A stretch of DNA of 64,000 nucleotides from the NCBI RefSeq assembly GCF_002878395.1, contig NC_061119.1, positions 15,319,895 to 15,383,894 of the forward strand, written 5' to 3'. This document shows positions 45,304-57,004 of the stretch, piece by piece. The position numbers were made by a program, and so were the translations under genes. Every line of letters starts with the position of its first letter. The stretch's first letter is position 1. The stretch comes from Capsicum annuum (Eukaryota; Streptophyta; Magnoliopsida; Solanales; Solanaceae). The notes beneath the pieces are model-generated. The model had not been told where the DNA came from. It ran no database searches and saw only the letters and a list, made by a program, of their open reading frames with translations.

Positions 45304-46076
45304 TCACAAAATAATATTTAAAACATGGTTCTTGAGCTCTATAAACAAAATGGATCCATAGATGAACACTACACATACCTGACTCAATGTTCTTGATGTT
45401 TTTAAACTTGAAGGATTTGAAATCCTTTGATTTTTGATGAAGATTGGGTCTTGTTCTTAGAGATTAAATTTAGAAAGAAACCCTAGTTTTTATTTGTGAA
45501 ATAATAATGAGTAAAAATGACTGAATTCGAACTCACCTGGGTATATATAGGCTAGTAGTAAGTGACCAAAATACCCCTGTTAAAATGGCCTGGAAGTAAA
45601 ATAAATGTGGCGTGTGACAACGCAAATGAAGGTCCGTCAGGAACTTGATGTTCTATCCTTTCGACTGTCATACGTGGACCAAAAATGGGGTTCACTGGAT
45701 AAGAGTTGACGGCCTGGATGACGGTCCGTCAAAAATCGTATGGTCTATCAACTCGTCTGTCAATCCTTATCTAGAACATGCCCCTACTTCCTTGGCTGTG
45801 ATGGTAAAAGTGGCGGTCTGTCACTTGTTTGGAGGTCCGTCAACTTGGATGTCGCACATGGGCATTTCGGTCAGTTCCAAGTAAAACATCCATAACTTCC
45901 TCGTCTAGTGTCAGATTTGGACAAAATTGGTATCGTTAGAAAGCTAACTCAATTTCCCATGTGATAGAAAGTAGAAATATAAAAAATACCATGGGTACAA
46001 AAATAGATTTGTATTTCAAATCAAATACTAGAATCTTTGAGATGATTTCTAGCTAGGAATAAGCACAAGTATTACA

Positions 46077-46081
46077 GAATG
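46077..46081. repeat. Target-site duplication, right copy (GAATG)
   Basis: Identical to 35479-35483. Confidence 0.93.
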
Positions 46082-46700
46082 ACTGGTACTAGTGATGATA
46101 ATTTTTTGACTGAAATTACTATTAAGGACGGTATGATAGTGACACAAGGAGAGATGATTGCTAAACTAACTAAGAGAATAAAGGATCTTTAAAAAGAACT
46201 ACAACAAGCAAAAGATATGGCTAATCTGGCCATCGTCGCTAATATGCCAGTCTTGGATACCCATGCACTTCCACTCCGATTCCCTCTTTTTAGCTCTCCT
46301 ACCAATGGAAACCAACAAAATGACATACCCTCCACTTTTATTCCTAGACCTCCCACTAACCTAGTTAATGCATCGTGCCAAACCCTTACCTCTCCTATTT
46401 GCAATACCAACCGAGAAAATGATTTGAATGCTTACCATCCTCAAAACTTCACTCCAAACTACCAAAATACCTCTACAAATGCCTTCACTTCCCAAAATAT
46501 CCACCCTAATTTTTGTCCCAATGCCAATGTTCCCCAGAATTTAGTCCCCATATACCAAAACTTTGCTCACACCACTCAAAATCCTCCGATAACCCAAAAT
46601 ATGTCTCCCGCCACCATTTATGCTACTGTAATGCCTACCTCTTACCATACATTCCCCTCCAAAATTAATAAATTGACCACTATGAGTCAATCTCTGATGC
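46082..46700 (+). pseudogene. gag of Ogre-like element, right part of the split gene
   Basis: Coding resumes after the chromovirus with T-G-T-S-D-D-N and a Lys/Glu-rich helix containing V-T-Q-G-E-M-I-A-K-L-T, broken by one stop at about 46191. A long Asn/Gln/Pro/Thr-rich low-complexity region (46255-46680) with repeated Q-N and N-x-P words follows. Such segments are usual at the N-terminus of Tat-lineage gag. The frame ends where RTE LINE sequence begins at about 46700. The 201-codon open frame (46217-46822) should not be read as a cellular gene. Confidence 0.55.
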
Positions 46701-47900
46701 AAACCTATCAAAATTTGAAAGTGCTTCGAATATCCACCTATCATCCTCAGATAAGTCTTCGATTCATCATACATGTCCTGAATCGACCTAAAGTATTCCA
46801 CAGACACCCTTCTAGCCTCTAAGAACCTCTACAGAATCTCTCTGGGCACTCTGTCATATGCCATCTCAAGATTAATAAATACCATATGCAAGTCCTTCCT
46901 TTTTCAAAATTTCTCCACTAATCTCCTCACAAGGTGAATGGCCTCAGTAGTTGAGCTACTTGGCATGAAACCGAACTGATTCTCAGAGATAGTCATAATT
47001 CTTCTCCCACACCTTCATAGTATGACTTAACACCTTAATACCTCTATAGTTATTCAACTCTAGATGTCTCTCTTGTTCTTATATAAAGGAATCATCATAT
47101 TCCACCTCTATACTTCAGGCATCTTCGCCACCCTAAAAATGATGTTAAATAAACTTGTCAACTACTCTAAACCTGCCCCGCCAGTGCTCCTCCAAAAATC
47201 TACTAGGATCTCGTCTGGCCCTGTGGCCCTACCCCGACGCATCCTAAGAATAGCCCCCTTGACCTACCCAACCTCAATATGCCTATAATGATCATAATCG
47301 CAACATTCCTCAGACTTCTCCAAATCCCCCAACATAAAACCTTTATCCCCCTCGTTGTTTAAGAGTTTATGAAAATAGGACTGCCACCTCTTTCTTATAA
47401 GAGTATCCTTAACAAACACTGTCTCATTATCTCCTTTGATGTACCTCACTTGGTCCAGATCACGAGACCTCTGCTCCTTGGACTTAGCAAGCCTATATAA
47501 CTTCTTATCCTTACCTTTTTTCTCTAAAGTCGTATACACTCTCTCAAAAGCTGCAGTCTTAGCTGCTGTAACCGCCAGCTTAGCCTCTAGTCTAGCTACC
47601 TGATACTCCTCCTTATTCCTCTGTCTGTCCTCTTCATCCTTGCTCTTAACTAACTTAGCATAAGCCGCATTCCTCTTAACCTCTTTGTTCCACTACTAAT
47701 CTCCTTAATGCTTACTAGAATGACCTCTTAAGACACCCAACAACTCTCTAGCAGTCTCCCTAATGCAACTAACAGTCATCTCCAACATACTATCTATATC
47801 TTCTCTACTCTCCTAAGCCCCCCTCCTCTTTAACTTCTTCCTCATCTCCAAAGCACTAGCCAATGTTAAGCTACCCCACTTAATCCTAGACTAAGCCTCC
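46700..47900 (-). pseudogene. Reverse transcriptase part of RTE LINE (minus)
   Basis: The frame at 47539-47264 reads ...QVRYIKGDNETVFVKDTLIRKRWQSYFHKLLNNEGD, the segment before the RT fingers. After frameshifts, R-G-x-A-T-G-P-D-E-I-L-V-D-F-W (about 47240-47195), N-N-Y-R-G-I-K-V-L-S (about 47060-47030) and A-Y-D-R-V-P-R-E-I-L (about 46865-46835) follow in RT order. The palm active site is missing. Confidence 0.78.
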
Positions 47901-48243
47901 ACAATCCTCTTCTTTCTGCCCTTTTTGATTACTAGGTCCATCACCAACAACCTATGTTGAGTCGAAAGACTCTTGCTAGGTATGACTTTACTGTCTTTAT
48001 GTAGCGCTCTACCCTCCTTCCTAAGGAGAAAAAAGTTAATTCGAGTCTTGTTCACTGAACTGCAAAAAGTAATAAGGTGCTTCTCTTTCTTTAGAAAGCT
48101 TGAATTCGGTATCTACAACCCAAAAACCCTAGAAAAGTCTAAAAGAGAGGCTCCACCTTCATTCATTTGGCCAAAACTGAAACCGCCATGCACATCATCA
48201 TGCCCTCTCGACAAAGACCCTATATGCCTATTGAAATCTCCTC

Positions 48244-48780
48244 CTACGAAGAGCTTCTCAGTGCTTGGGATGCCCTGCACCACCTCATCCAAAACCTTTC
48301 AAAACTCTTCTTCTTCTCTTTGTCCAAACCTACTTGCAGAGCATAGGAACTAATAATGTTCACTGAAGACCCTTCAATGACCCACTTAATAGATATCAAC
48401 CTATCACTAACTCTCGTAACCTCTACCACCTTCTTTCTAAGATCCATATCTACTAAAATACCTATCCTATTCTATGTCTAACTCTATCTAAGTACCACAA
48501 CTTATATATATCCTATATTTCTCACCTTAGTCCCTATGCATTTAGTTTCCTGGACACATGCCATGCTAACCCTCATCTTTTTAAGAATCTTCACCAACTT
48601 TATAGACTTACCTTGAAGCGTCTCTATGTTCCAGGACCCAACTCTCAACCTAAAAGCACCCTTATCCCACCTAGCCCTACTCCTTCTCGCCCCCAACCCC
48701 AAACTTACACCTAGACCCAATCCCCACCCCGACTGCAACCTATGACATGACTCTAGTTCGTCATATATTACCCCAACCAC
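48244..48780 (-). pseudogene. Endonuclease domain of RTE LINE (minus)
   Basis: From the ATG at 48780, residues 50-55 read WNIETL and residues 77-80 read QETK, the first two active-site boxes of the EEP endonuclease that nicks the target DNA. The frame breaks at about 48502 and resumes at 48447 (D-L-R-K-K-V-V-E-V) to 48244. Further pieces to about 47960 include the N-R-H-I-G-x-L-S-R-G region, recognisable in shifted frames. Confidence 0.75.
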
Positions 48781-49560
48781 TACTCAAAAGGATTCACAAG
48801 AAGAAAGTAAAGAACACATGAGATAAAAACATGAGAAGCAAAAGGGTATGACTACAAATAGCTAAATAACCCAATAAAAACCAGCAAATAAGGTTGCTAC
48901 TCTTAAGAAAAAACATGCACTAATAAAGAACACCTCCAAAGTTATGGAGAAATCAAAATCAGTAATCCCATAGGAACAAGTCAAGAAAAGTAGACAGGAT
49001 ATCAAGATAGACAAAGAGATACAAAGCGTACACCAAATAAACTAGAGAAGAATGAAACGAGGGCAACTAATACTTGAACAAGACACAGTGATGGAAGTTT
49101 TCTTGATTGTTTTGTTGAATTTCGGCAAATTGGAGAAGAAATTGGACACCAGAATTTGCTGCCATTGCTTTTACCCTACTGTTGCGTCGCTTCCCTATAC
49201 ATGGTCGCTGAAATAATGCTACTAGAGCATCACCTAGGACTTGTCAAAATCAAATTCGATCGACCACCGCCTATTGGTCGAGCTGATAAAAACCCTATCC
49301 CGCCGGCGATAGCAGAAAAAAGAAAAAAAAAGAGATGGGAGAAAGAAAATGGAAAAGAGAGAAATGGGGAGAGAGATAGGCGTACACTTACCAGTTGCCG
49401 ATATATCTACACCACGCTAGCGTCGGAGTCAAAGTAGTGGGACTGTTTTGGTGGTCTCCTTCTCGAAAATGATATTGCGACGATGGTCTCCTTCTCAGAA
49501 ATGGAGGTTGTGGCTACTGGCTGTTGGTTTTGCGCTGTGGCTAAATCAGAAAGATTAAAA

Positions 49561-50276
49561 TCTAGAATCTAGAGCATAACAATAATGTGTTGTTCAAGAA
49601 ATAGTAAGTTCCAAATTGCTAACTAATACAGACAATATATATATATATATATGTATGTATGGACACACACACACCACCAAAGTTAATAATAATTATTGAT
49701 AGATAATATTTTATTATTTTTAAAATCAATGAATGAAGTAAATATTGTTAAACATATGTTACTAGTTTTCATAAAAATAATACTTGAATCCCATGCTATT
49801 TGGGATAGATTTCCCTTATATTATGAATGAATTTTGTTATTTATATACAACATTATTATTAATTGCTAGTTAACCGTCTTTATACCTTTATATGTATGGC
49901 TACATGAAATTTATTTACGACCTTATAAAAGTAACTATTTAAGAGGTAAAATTAACTCTGTTAACTTATATTATTGGATCTTATTCATATATTAACGAAG
50001 GTAAATCATCTTGTACTGATGATTGCATATTTTGATTTAAGTTTTTGAACTGATTCTATTAGTATCATACATAGTTTGTTGCTCTAATTTTCGAATACTA
50101 AGACTAATTAGAATTCTTAGCACTTGATTTCGAAATTTCCATAATTTATTTGCAAATTTTGCATAAGTTTAACCTTCATATTTTTACTCTCACATTATTT
50201 TCTTGATTGCTCAAGTAAACCCGATTCTTATCATTAAAGTGTTGTAGTTGTTTGATTATATTTTAGCTTCTTGTTC
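49561..50276. other. AT-rich DNA with a small microsatellite, no gene seen
   Basis: (AT)n(GTAT)n(CA)n occupies 49636-49674. The rest is AT-rich unique-looking sequence with no coding or terminal repeats that I can define. Confidence 0.5.
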
Positions 50277-51690
50277 TGTAACACCCCGAAGTATTCTCGA
50301 TTCGATACCACGCTTAGAAGCATGCTTAAGGAGCTAAAAACCTAAAATTTCTTAATTGTTAAAAGACTTAATCATATTTTTAAGCTCCTAAACTCCAATG
50401 ATTTCTAATTGACCTTCCCAACCACGAGACATAGATTTTTGAGTTGATTTATGTTCAGGGGTGTGATAACATATCTCGGGTAAGTTTTGGATTTTTCGAG
50501 CGGGATTTGAGGTGTGTTTGAAATTTAAAATAGAAGATCACTGTGATTCCACCGCATCACGGTGATAATAGAAGTGGGACCTTCACTACATTGCGGGGGA
50601 GAGTAAATCATCATTTGTCCTTTTCTAGAGGGTCACCGCGATTTCACTGTATCACAGAGCTAATAGCAATGGAGCCTTCACCGTGTCACGGAGAAGAGCA
50701 AACAACAATGGTCAGTTTCCAGTGGCTCATGGTGATTTCAATGCATCGCGGTGAGTATAGTGATGAGAGCCTCACCGCATCGCGGTGAGATCCAAAAATG
50801 GGTTTTTGTCAAGCTTTTAAATTCCAAAAAGGCAGTTTGGAATTTTTACCAATTATATGGTTATCCAAAGAAGGAACGAGTTCTGATAACTCATTTCCTG
50901 AAATTGTGTTCTACCGATACAGGTCATTATTTTCTCAAGAGGAATTATATGCTGGCCTTATGCCCTGTGGCATATCAAAATTAGAAACTCTAACTGTTGT
51001 GGTAAACTTAGGTTGGGGGCTTGGCCGCCGAGTCAAGATTGGACTCCATATATCCCATGGGGTCATAGACTTGTAGGGTATACCACCTAGCTCAGAATTA
51101 AAACAAAGATGTTGAGTTGAGATTCACAAAAATATTTCAAAATCCTATCTATTATGCCCAAGGATTTTCAAATGTTTGATGATGACATACTTTTCATGAA
51201 AATCTATCACTTACTTTACATATTAGTATTTTTTTAGATTGCTCTGCGTACCAGTATATATGTATTGACTCCTTATATTTTAGGATCTGAGGTACAGTCC
51301 TGGGTCCCATTCAGTAGTAGACTTGTGTGTATCAGAAGTTGTAGTAGGTGAGCCTTATCTATTCTAGAAGGCCTAGTTATTATGCTTTATTATCTCATTT
51401 TGTGTTCACGTTCTAACTGGGGGCCTTGTTCCAGTTCTAGACAAGATATTGGTTGTGATATGCTAGAGATTTCGCAGACAGATGTTAGATGTTGTTAGAG
51501 GTTTATGGATTTTATTCCAGATTGTTCATTGAATTATAATACTGACCATGATTCCTTATTATTGTGTACTTCCATATTTTTTTCCTTATACTATATGAAT
51601 ATGTGCATAATTGCCAGATAGTAGAGGGCGCTTGAACCTTTATGGTTTGGGGTGCTCGTCGCAGTCAGGGCCTCAGCTCGAATCATGAGA
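50277..51690 (+). repeat. 5' LTR of the 50277 chromovirus
   Basis: It starts TGTAACACCCCGAAG and ends near ...AATCATGAGA (1414 bp), where the usual ending TGACA is mutated. It matches the 3' LTR only up to about 50845; after that the two differ, so one has lost or gained sequence. Four CpG-rich imperfect palindromes lie 255-515 bp from the start, the best being CTCACCGC-atc-GCGGTGAG at 50771-50789. Frames at 50543-50788 and 50798-51076 are not genes. Confidence 0.8.
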
Positions 51691-51708
51691 AACATAGAAT
51701 TAGAGCAT
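51691..51708 (+). promoter_or_regulatory. Degenerate tRNA-Met primer-binding site
   Basis: AACATAGAATTAGAGCATGG stands where related elements have AACTTGGTATCAGAGCCTAA; only the AGAGC part survives. The following 'ccagggtgtctgcgaaatctcattaggtagagtctt' matches the post-primer sequence at 63634-63670. Confidence 0.6.
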
Positions 51709-51898
51709 GGTTCATGATCCCAGGGTGTCTGCGAAATCTCATTAGGTAGAGTCTTATCTATGGGTATGTAGTGAACACAATAATAAACGGGAGGCTACAA
51801 GGCATTTAGGAATTTGTCTCTCTCTTTTGGGATTTAGTTCATGCTATAGAGTCTGAATGTCCTCTAGTTAGTGATTTTGTGTATTTCAAAAAGTTGTC

Positions 51899-52795
51899 AT
51901 GCCTCTCCGTAGAACCAACAATCAAAATGCTCAGGCTGAGGATGTCCGTCCCACTCCTAGGATGTGGACCCATAATAGGGCTCCTACCTCAGAGTTTGTT
52001 CCTACTTTGGGAGTTTCTCTAGTTCTAACTAGTCTAGCTCGAGCTCTACAGAGCAGTGTTAACCATCCCCAGCCTCCTCAGAGGGAAGTTTTGAATGTAA
52101 AGTTTTGATAGTCGATTTATATGATAGCTCAACTTATAGCCTCTCAGACCCGTTGGTTTGAAGATAGGATTTCAATTTTCAGTTCATCTGAGGTTACTTG
52201 GGTTGGTCAATTAGAGTTATACATGTGAGTGTGGTTGAAAGGGTTGAGTTGGCAGCCTATTACCTAAAGGATATGGCCAATTAGTGGTATAATAAATGGG
52301 AGAATTCGAGGGGTAGTGATGCTGAGCCTTCTGTATAGGGTGAGTTTGTTGAATCTTTCCTAGACCATTTCTTTCCCTAAGGATTGAGAGAGTCAAAGGA
52401 TGAAGAATTTATGAATTTGAAGCAAGGAAAAATGAGTGTTAAGGGGTATACCTTGAAGTTCACCCAGCTATCCAGTTATGCTCCAGAACTAGCGCATAAC
52501 ATGAGAGCTTGTATGAGGAAGTTCGCATCCGGTCTCTCAAATGATCTAGTGCTAGAATGAAAGGGAGCGATGCTGAATAGAGATATAAATTTCTCCAAGT
52601 TATCCGTTTATATGCAACAGGTTGAAGATCAGAAGAAATGGCTATCTGAGGCCAGAGAGAAAGACCTACAGGCAAAGAGTGCCAGATCTATAGACCAAAA
52701 TAATAGTCAGCACCAAGGTGGCAACAATTAGGGTAGTAGGTAGACTAAGAAGAAATTCTGGAGAAATGCCCAGTCTTTAGCAAGTGCACCTGTGC
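51899..52795 (+). pseudogene. gag of the 50277 chromovirus, left part
   Basis: The start M-P-L-R-R-T-N-N at 51899 corresponds to M-P-S-K-R-R-N (42999) and M-P-S-H-R-A-R (63813). After a stop at 52106 the capsid part appears in shifted frames: GEFVESFLDHFFP near 52340-52378 and GYTLKFTQLSSYAPELA near 52445-52495. It ends in a Gln/Ser-rich tail cut at 52795 by a solo LTR. Confidence 0.8.
52791..52795. repeat. Target-site duplication, left copy (TGTGC)
   Basis: Pairs with TATGC at 56018-56022 (4 of 5). Gag coding runs up to it and resumes after the partner. Confidence 0.7.
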
Positions 52796-55700
52796 TATAA
52801 CACCCCAATTTTCTAAACCAAAATGCTATACGGTGCTTATAATCCCGAAGGACCACAAGCTAACCCATGACTTATATATGTACCTATATACTGCATAATA
52901 TATCATAAAATGCAGAAACATGAATATGAAAGGCCATAAGGTCCGAACTGAATAAACATCTGATAACAAAATATCTGAAAAAGGTATAATAATACTAAAA
53001 CAAGTCATAAATACTGAAAATAATGAGACCTAAATATCTAATATGACATCTAGTCTGAAAGCCTCTAACTGAACTGAATAAGGAGTTGAAGGAACATGTC
53101 TCCAACTAACTCCATCTAGCATCTAAATAGTGAATATAGCAATAATCATATCATCCTCGAATAAGAAGGACTCACTGCAAACTCTGAACACTAGAATACT
53201 ACTGCTGATCTGGAGCTCGTGCCTTTGAACCTATGGTGTAATATAAGAGAAAGCACCATAGCAAAAATGAATTAGTACGTATGAATGTACTGAGTATACG
53301 AGTGAGAAAGGCTAAATGCAAAGGGTTATATGCATGAACAATGCTAACTAATATGAACGTGAGAATACATACATGTATAAACAACTATAACTGAACTTGT
53401 GATGATACTGACTACTGAGTCTGAATGTTGACGGCATGAATTTACTGTTACAGAGGTACTAAATTAATTATTGACTATTTTTTACAGTTTAAAATATGAA
53501 GAACTGGTTTGAATGACTGTGTCTAACAGTCCTGAAATTGAATACTGATAACATGAGCTATGACAACTGATATAGCTGATATAACTATGATGATCAGACT
53601 AATCGATATAATCGATACTATGCGACTGTATCTGATAGTCTAAGTTCTGATGGAACTATCTGAGTTTCGTTCTACTTGGAGTAACTAAATCTGAGATCAG
53701 TCCTATCTAGCGGGTGATCATGAGTATAGTGAAAATAAGGATGATTTAACTTAGTCTGAGATCAGTCCTATCTAGCGGGTGATCTTTAAATCTGATGATT
53801 CTGTTACTGATTAATAAGCTGAGTTGACTGTGTCGAATGCCCTGATTTTGTAACTGAAACTGTGGGATATGTTCATCTAACTGACATGCCCCAAGCTAAG
53901 CTGACTGGGGTTCAATCTCTACCCTGATTGGAAGGGTGTCAGTACCATGCCACCAGTAAAAACATCTGTTGTGGAGTTAGTCCTAATCTAGCGGGTGAGT
54001 CCTGGGATCAGTCCTATACATATAAATATGCTAACGGGTGACCCCTAAGTATGTCAGTCCTAATCTAACGGGTGACATCTCGTACCTACACTGGCAACAT
54101 AGTTTTGGAACTTAGGGATTGCTTCTAGGGATCTCAGTCCTATTCTAGCAGGTAAGCCCTCATCCTTATGTTCACTCGGTACTGAATCCTACTCCTATCT
54201 GAAAGACACTAAACTGAATAACTGGGTTGAACTAAATAACTTAGCTAAACTAATTTGCTAAACTAATACTGATTAACTGAACTAGTACTAGTGGTACTAT
54301 TTAGCGGAGGTAAAACTGAGTTTACTTGATTCCAATGACGGACAGAATATAATGAGTTCTGAGGACTGATTAAGAGTACTGAAGTTACTGAAATCACTAG
54401 AATTACTGAAGTTTCCGATATCACTGAGTACTGAGATCGCTGAGATTTACTGAATTATTGAGATTTACTAAGGTTTCTGAGTTACTGAAATTTTCTGAGT
54501 CACATGACTGACTGAGTTCTATGGAATATTGCTTCACTGAGAGTATCATGAGAACATGACATGGATCAAGGCACACAACTATATTTTTTGGGTACAAGTA
54601 CCCCCAGGACTCGATGGAAGGAAACTGACACACATGACTGACTTGATCATAAGAATAGAGTCAACAATTTACCATATCATAAATAAGGGATTTCATTTTA
54701 AGCATGTATATACTTTCATAGCTTTCAATATCATGCTCATTACATATTACAACCACAATCCATAATATCATAACTTGAGGAATTTCATGAAGTACATGGT
54801 TATTCTACATCTTGTACATGAGTGGGTTTGGCAAGTAAGCATAGCATAATTCCATAAGACTAGTTTATGAGTAATTCAATAGTGTTCACAAGACACATTA
54901 TGAACATGGATGACATTGTATCATAGAGGCCCATCATGAATCCTTCCCTTAGTCACAATTTAGCTATAAGCATGATTTCTAGTCATTTAGGTATTTTATC
55001 AAACACCTTACATGCACAACTTAGGCATAGGTGTAAATCATACAATTACTCATTATAAATAATCAAACTTACATGTTTTCAACTCATATGATGTCATAGA
55101 TTCATAATAACACATAAAAATTTTATCTTGGCTTCATTCAACACATAAACATGATCAACAATCTATTCATAACATGAAAACTATAATATATAGTTTTAGA
55201 AAAGGGTTCTTGAACTTTATGGATGAAAGGAGTCCATGAATGAACACACGCATACCTTAGAAAGGAAACCTTGATGATTTTCTGGAGAGTTCTTGGATTG
55301 TGAAACTTAATTCTTGATTATCTTGGAAAAAAGGCTTGAATCTTTCTTTTTGAGAGATAAGTTTGATGGAAAACCCTAATTTTGTGGTTGAGAGTGTAGG
55401 AGAGGGTTTTTGAGATGCTTAACTGAAGAAAAAAATTGGAAAAATTATGCCTCTTTAGGGTTATAAGTCATGGAAGGTGAAGAAAAAGACCAAAATACCC
55501 TTATGAAATAATTTCCCAGTTACTGAAAAATCATAGCTGACGACATTGGTGATAGGGCGTCAGACTTGTCATAAGTCATCAAAAATGTCGTCAGATTTGT
55601 GATAAGTTATCACAAATGTCATCACTTGGGAGCTGGTTTCTGCCTAAGGCTGACGACCTTCATGATAGGGCGTCACAAATATGATAAGCTATCACAAATG

Positions 55701-56017
55701 TCATTACTTAGAAGCTAGTTTCTGCCTAAGGATGATGACCTTCATGATAGGGCGTCACAAATGTGATAAGCTATCACGAATATTGTCACACTATTTCCAG
55801 CCTGATATGCTGAAGTAAAATAGGCATAACTCTTTTATCCGATATTGGATTTAGGCAAAATTGGTATCGTTGGAAATATAATTCAAAGAGATTTCATTTT
55901 ATATATAGTAAGACACCCAGTTCATCATATACAATGAGTTATGGTCGATTTAAGTTGACATTAGTTTTGACGCTCACTAAAACTTGAACGATAGGAAAGC
56001 TTTCAACTTGTGTTACA
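52796..56017 (-). mobile_element. Solo LTR (minus strand) inside chromovirus gag
   Basis: Read on the minus strand it begins TGTAACACAAG at 56017 and ends TTGGGGTGTTATA at 52796 (3222 bp). Its plus-strand left half closely follows the LTR at 35484 (ccaattttctaaacc, gctatacggtgcttat, ctaacccatgact), so it is the same LTR family or a sister family. There is no internal region, hence a solo LTR. An 82-bp tandem repeat with the hairpin GTGATAA-g-TTATCAC (55599-55613) lies 220-480 bp from its start. Confidence 0.85.
55535..55800. repeat. 82-bp tandem repeat in solo LTR
   Basis: The unit 'gctggtttctgcctaagg' plus 'tgaYgaccttcatgataggg' plus 'cgtcacaaatRtgataagct' occurs at 55632 and 55714, with partial copies before and after. 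Each unit carries the near-palindrome 'gtgataagYtatcac'. Confidence 0.85.
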
Positions 56018-57004
56018 TATGCCCAAGCATTTGGGTGAGCAGTGGTTCCAGTCAGGAGATAGGCCTAGAGCTTAAGGTACTCAGTCCACAGGGAGTGTGA
56101 CTCAGCCTTTTAGGTTATACCCTCGCTATGGAAATTGTGGAAAGAATCACCTAGGAAAGTGTCAGTTTGGTAGGTTAGTGTGCTATACTTGTGGTCAGTC
56201 AGGACATTTTTAGAGAGATTATCTATTCATAAGAAGAAGCCTTGGTGGTGTTGGGTCTCAGATGAATCAAATAGAACCACCACCACCTAAAGGTACCACT
56301 TCAGCCACCGGGTGTAGTCGTAACTGGTTGTATACTCTATTTAGGATACAGAGACTTCACCAAATATGGTCATGGGTACATTATAGATTTTCTTCCATGA
56401 TGTGTATGTGTTACTTGATCCTGAGTCTACCTTGTCTTATGTTACCCTTTATATGGACGTTAGTTTTGGCTTTGAACCTAAAAATAATCCTGAACCTTTC
56501 TCTATTTCCACTCTTGTTGGTGGCTCTATTGTGGCAAGAAGGGTGTATAGAAATTGTATGGTGTCTGTCTGCAATCGTGATACTATGGCAGACCTTATAA
56601 AGCTTGATATGGTAGACTTTGATACTATCTTAGGGATGAATTGGCTTTATTCTTTTTATGACACCCTAGACTGTAGAACCCAAAAGATCACTTTCTTTTT
56701 TGCGAACAAACCTGTGATAAAGTGGGAGGGGTATTCTTTATCACCCATAGGGAAATTCATATCTTATCTTAGAGCCCATAAACTTATATCAAAGGGTTTC
56801 TTGTATCATATTATTCGGGTCAAGGACTCCAGCATAAAAAATCTATCCCTCCAGTCCATTTCATTAGTTAATAAATTTCCAGAAGTCTTTCCCAATGATC
56901 TCCTAGGGCTACCCCCTGATAGGGAGATAGATTTTAGAATTGATCTATTGCCGAACACTTGGCCTATTTCTATCCGCCATACAGAATGTATCCTGCAGAG
57001 TTAA
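56018..57004 (+). pseudogene. Zinc knuckle and protease of the 50277 chromovirus
   Basis: The gag tail resumes at 56023 with P-K-H-L-G-E-Q. A C-Y-T-C-G-Q-S-G-H-F-stop box (56188-56213) is the CCHC knuckle, with a stop inside and Tyr in place of the last Cys. In the 200-codon frame at 56402-57004 the protease motif reads L-D-P-E-S-T-L-S-Y-V where L-D-P-G-S-T is usual, so Gly is Glu. The retropepsin core ends near L-G-M-N-W-L (56632-56649), and the linker continues to the RT start box [10 protein letters not shown] (56941-56970). Confidence 0.8.

Larger units (their letters stand above)
35484..46076 (-). mobile_element. Complete Gypsy chromovirus (Tekay/Del-like), minus strand
   Basis: The 10.6 kb element has two LTRs, perfect 5-bp duplications, a tRNA-Met primer site, gag, protease, RT, RNase H, integrase, a chromodomain-like tail and a polypurine tract, all in the expected order on the minus strand. 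It is inserted in the gag of the Ogre-like element, so it is younger than that element. Premature stops and an altered integrase active site show it is dead. A hand alignment of the first 250 or so bases at 35484 and 43219 gives about 28 differences, mostly transitions, so the insertion is not recent. Confidence 0.93.
43219..46076 (-). repeat. 5' LTR of the 35484-46076 chromovirus
   Basis: Read on the minus strand it begins TGTAATACTTGTGC at 46076 and ends TCTTGGTGTTACA at 43219 (2858 bp). Its extra length over the 3' LTR is explained by the SINE at 45101-45289 and its duplicated target. A perfect 6-bp-arm hairpin TGACGG-t-CCGTCA lies at 45719-45731, 345-357 bp from the LTR start. Confidence 0.93.
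46700..49560 (-). mobile_element. RTE-clade LINE, 3'-truncated, minus strand
   Basis: From about 49560 down to 46700 the minus strand carries a 5' leader, an apurinic-type endonuclease domain and the first half of a reverse transcriptase. RT sequence is lost at about 46700, before the Y-x-D-D active site, and Ogre-like gag adjoins there. The loss of the 3' half is unusual for a LINE and implies a later deletion or an insertion into it. The exact 5' end is uncertain; a 'tctagaatctaga' palindrome lies at 49560-49572. Confidence 0.8.

Noticed and set aside
46217..46822. 201-codon Asn/Pro-rich cellular protein
   Set aside because: It continues the Ogre-like gag and its end lies in RTE LINE sequence read on the wrong strand.
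49156..49437. 93-codon plus-strand ORF
   Set aside because: It lies in the leader of the minus-strand RTE LINE; the Lys/Glu-rich end is a purine tract.
56402..57004. 200-codon ORF as an independent gene
   Set aside because: It is the protease and linker part of the chromovirus pol, with pol motifs on both sides.
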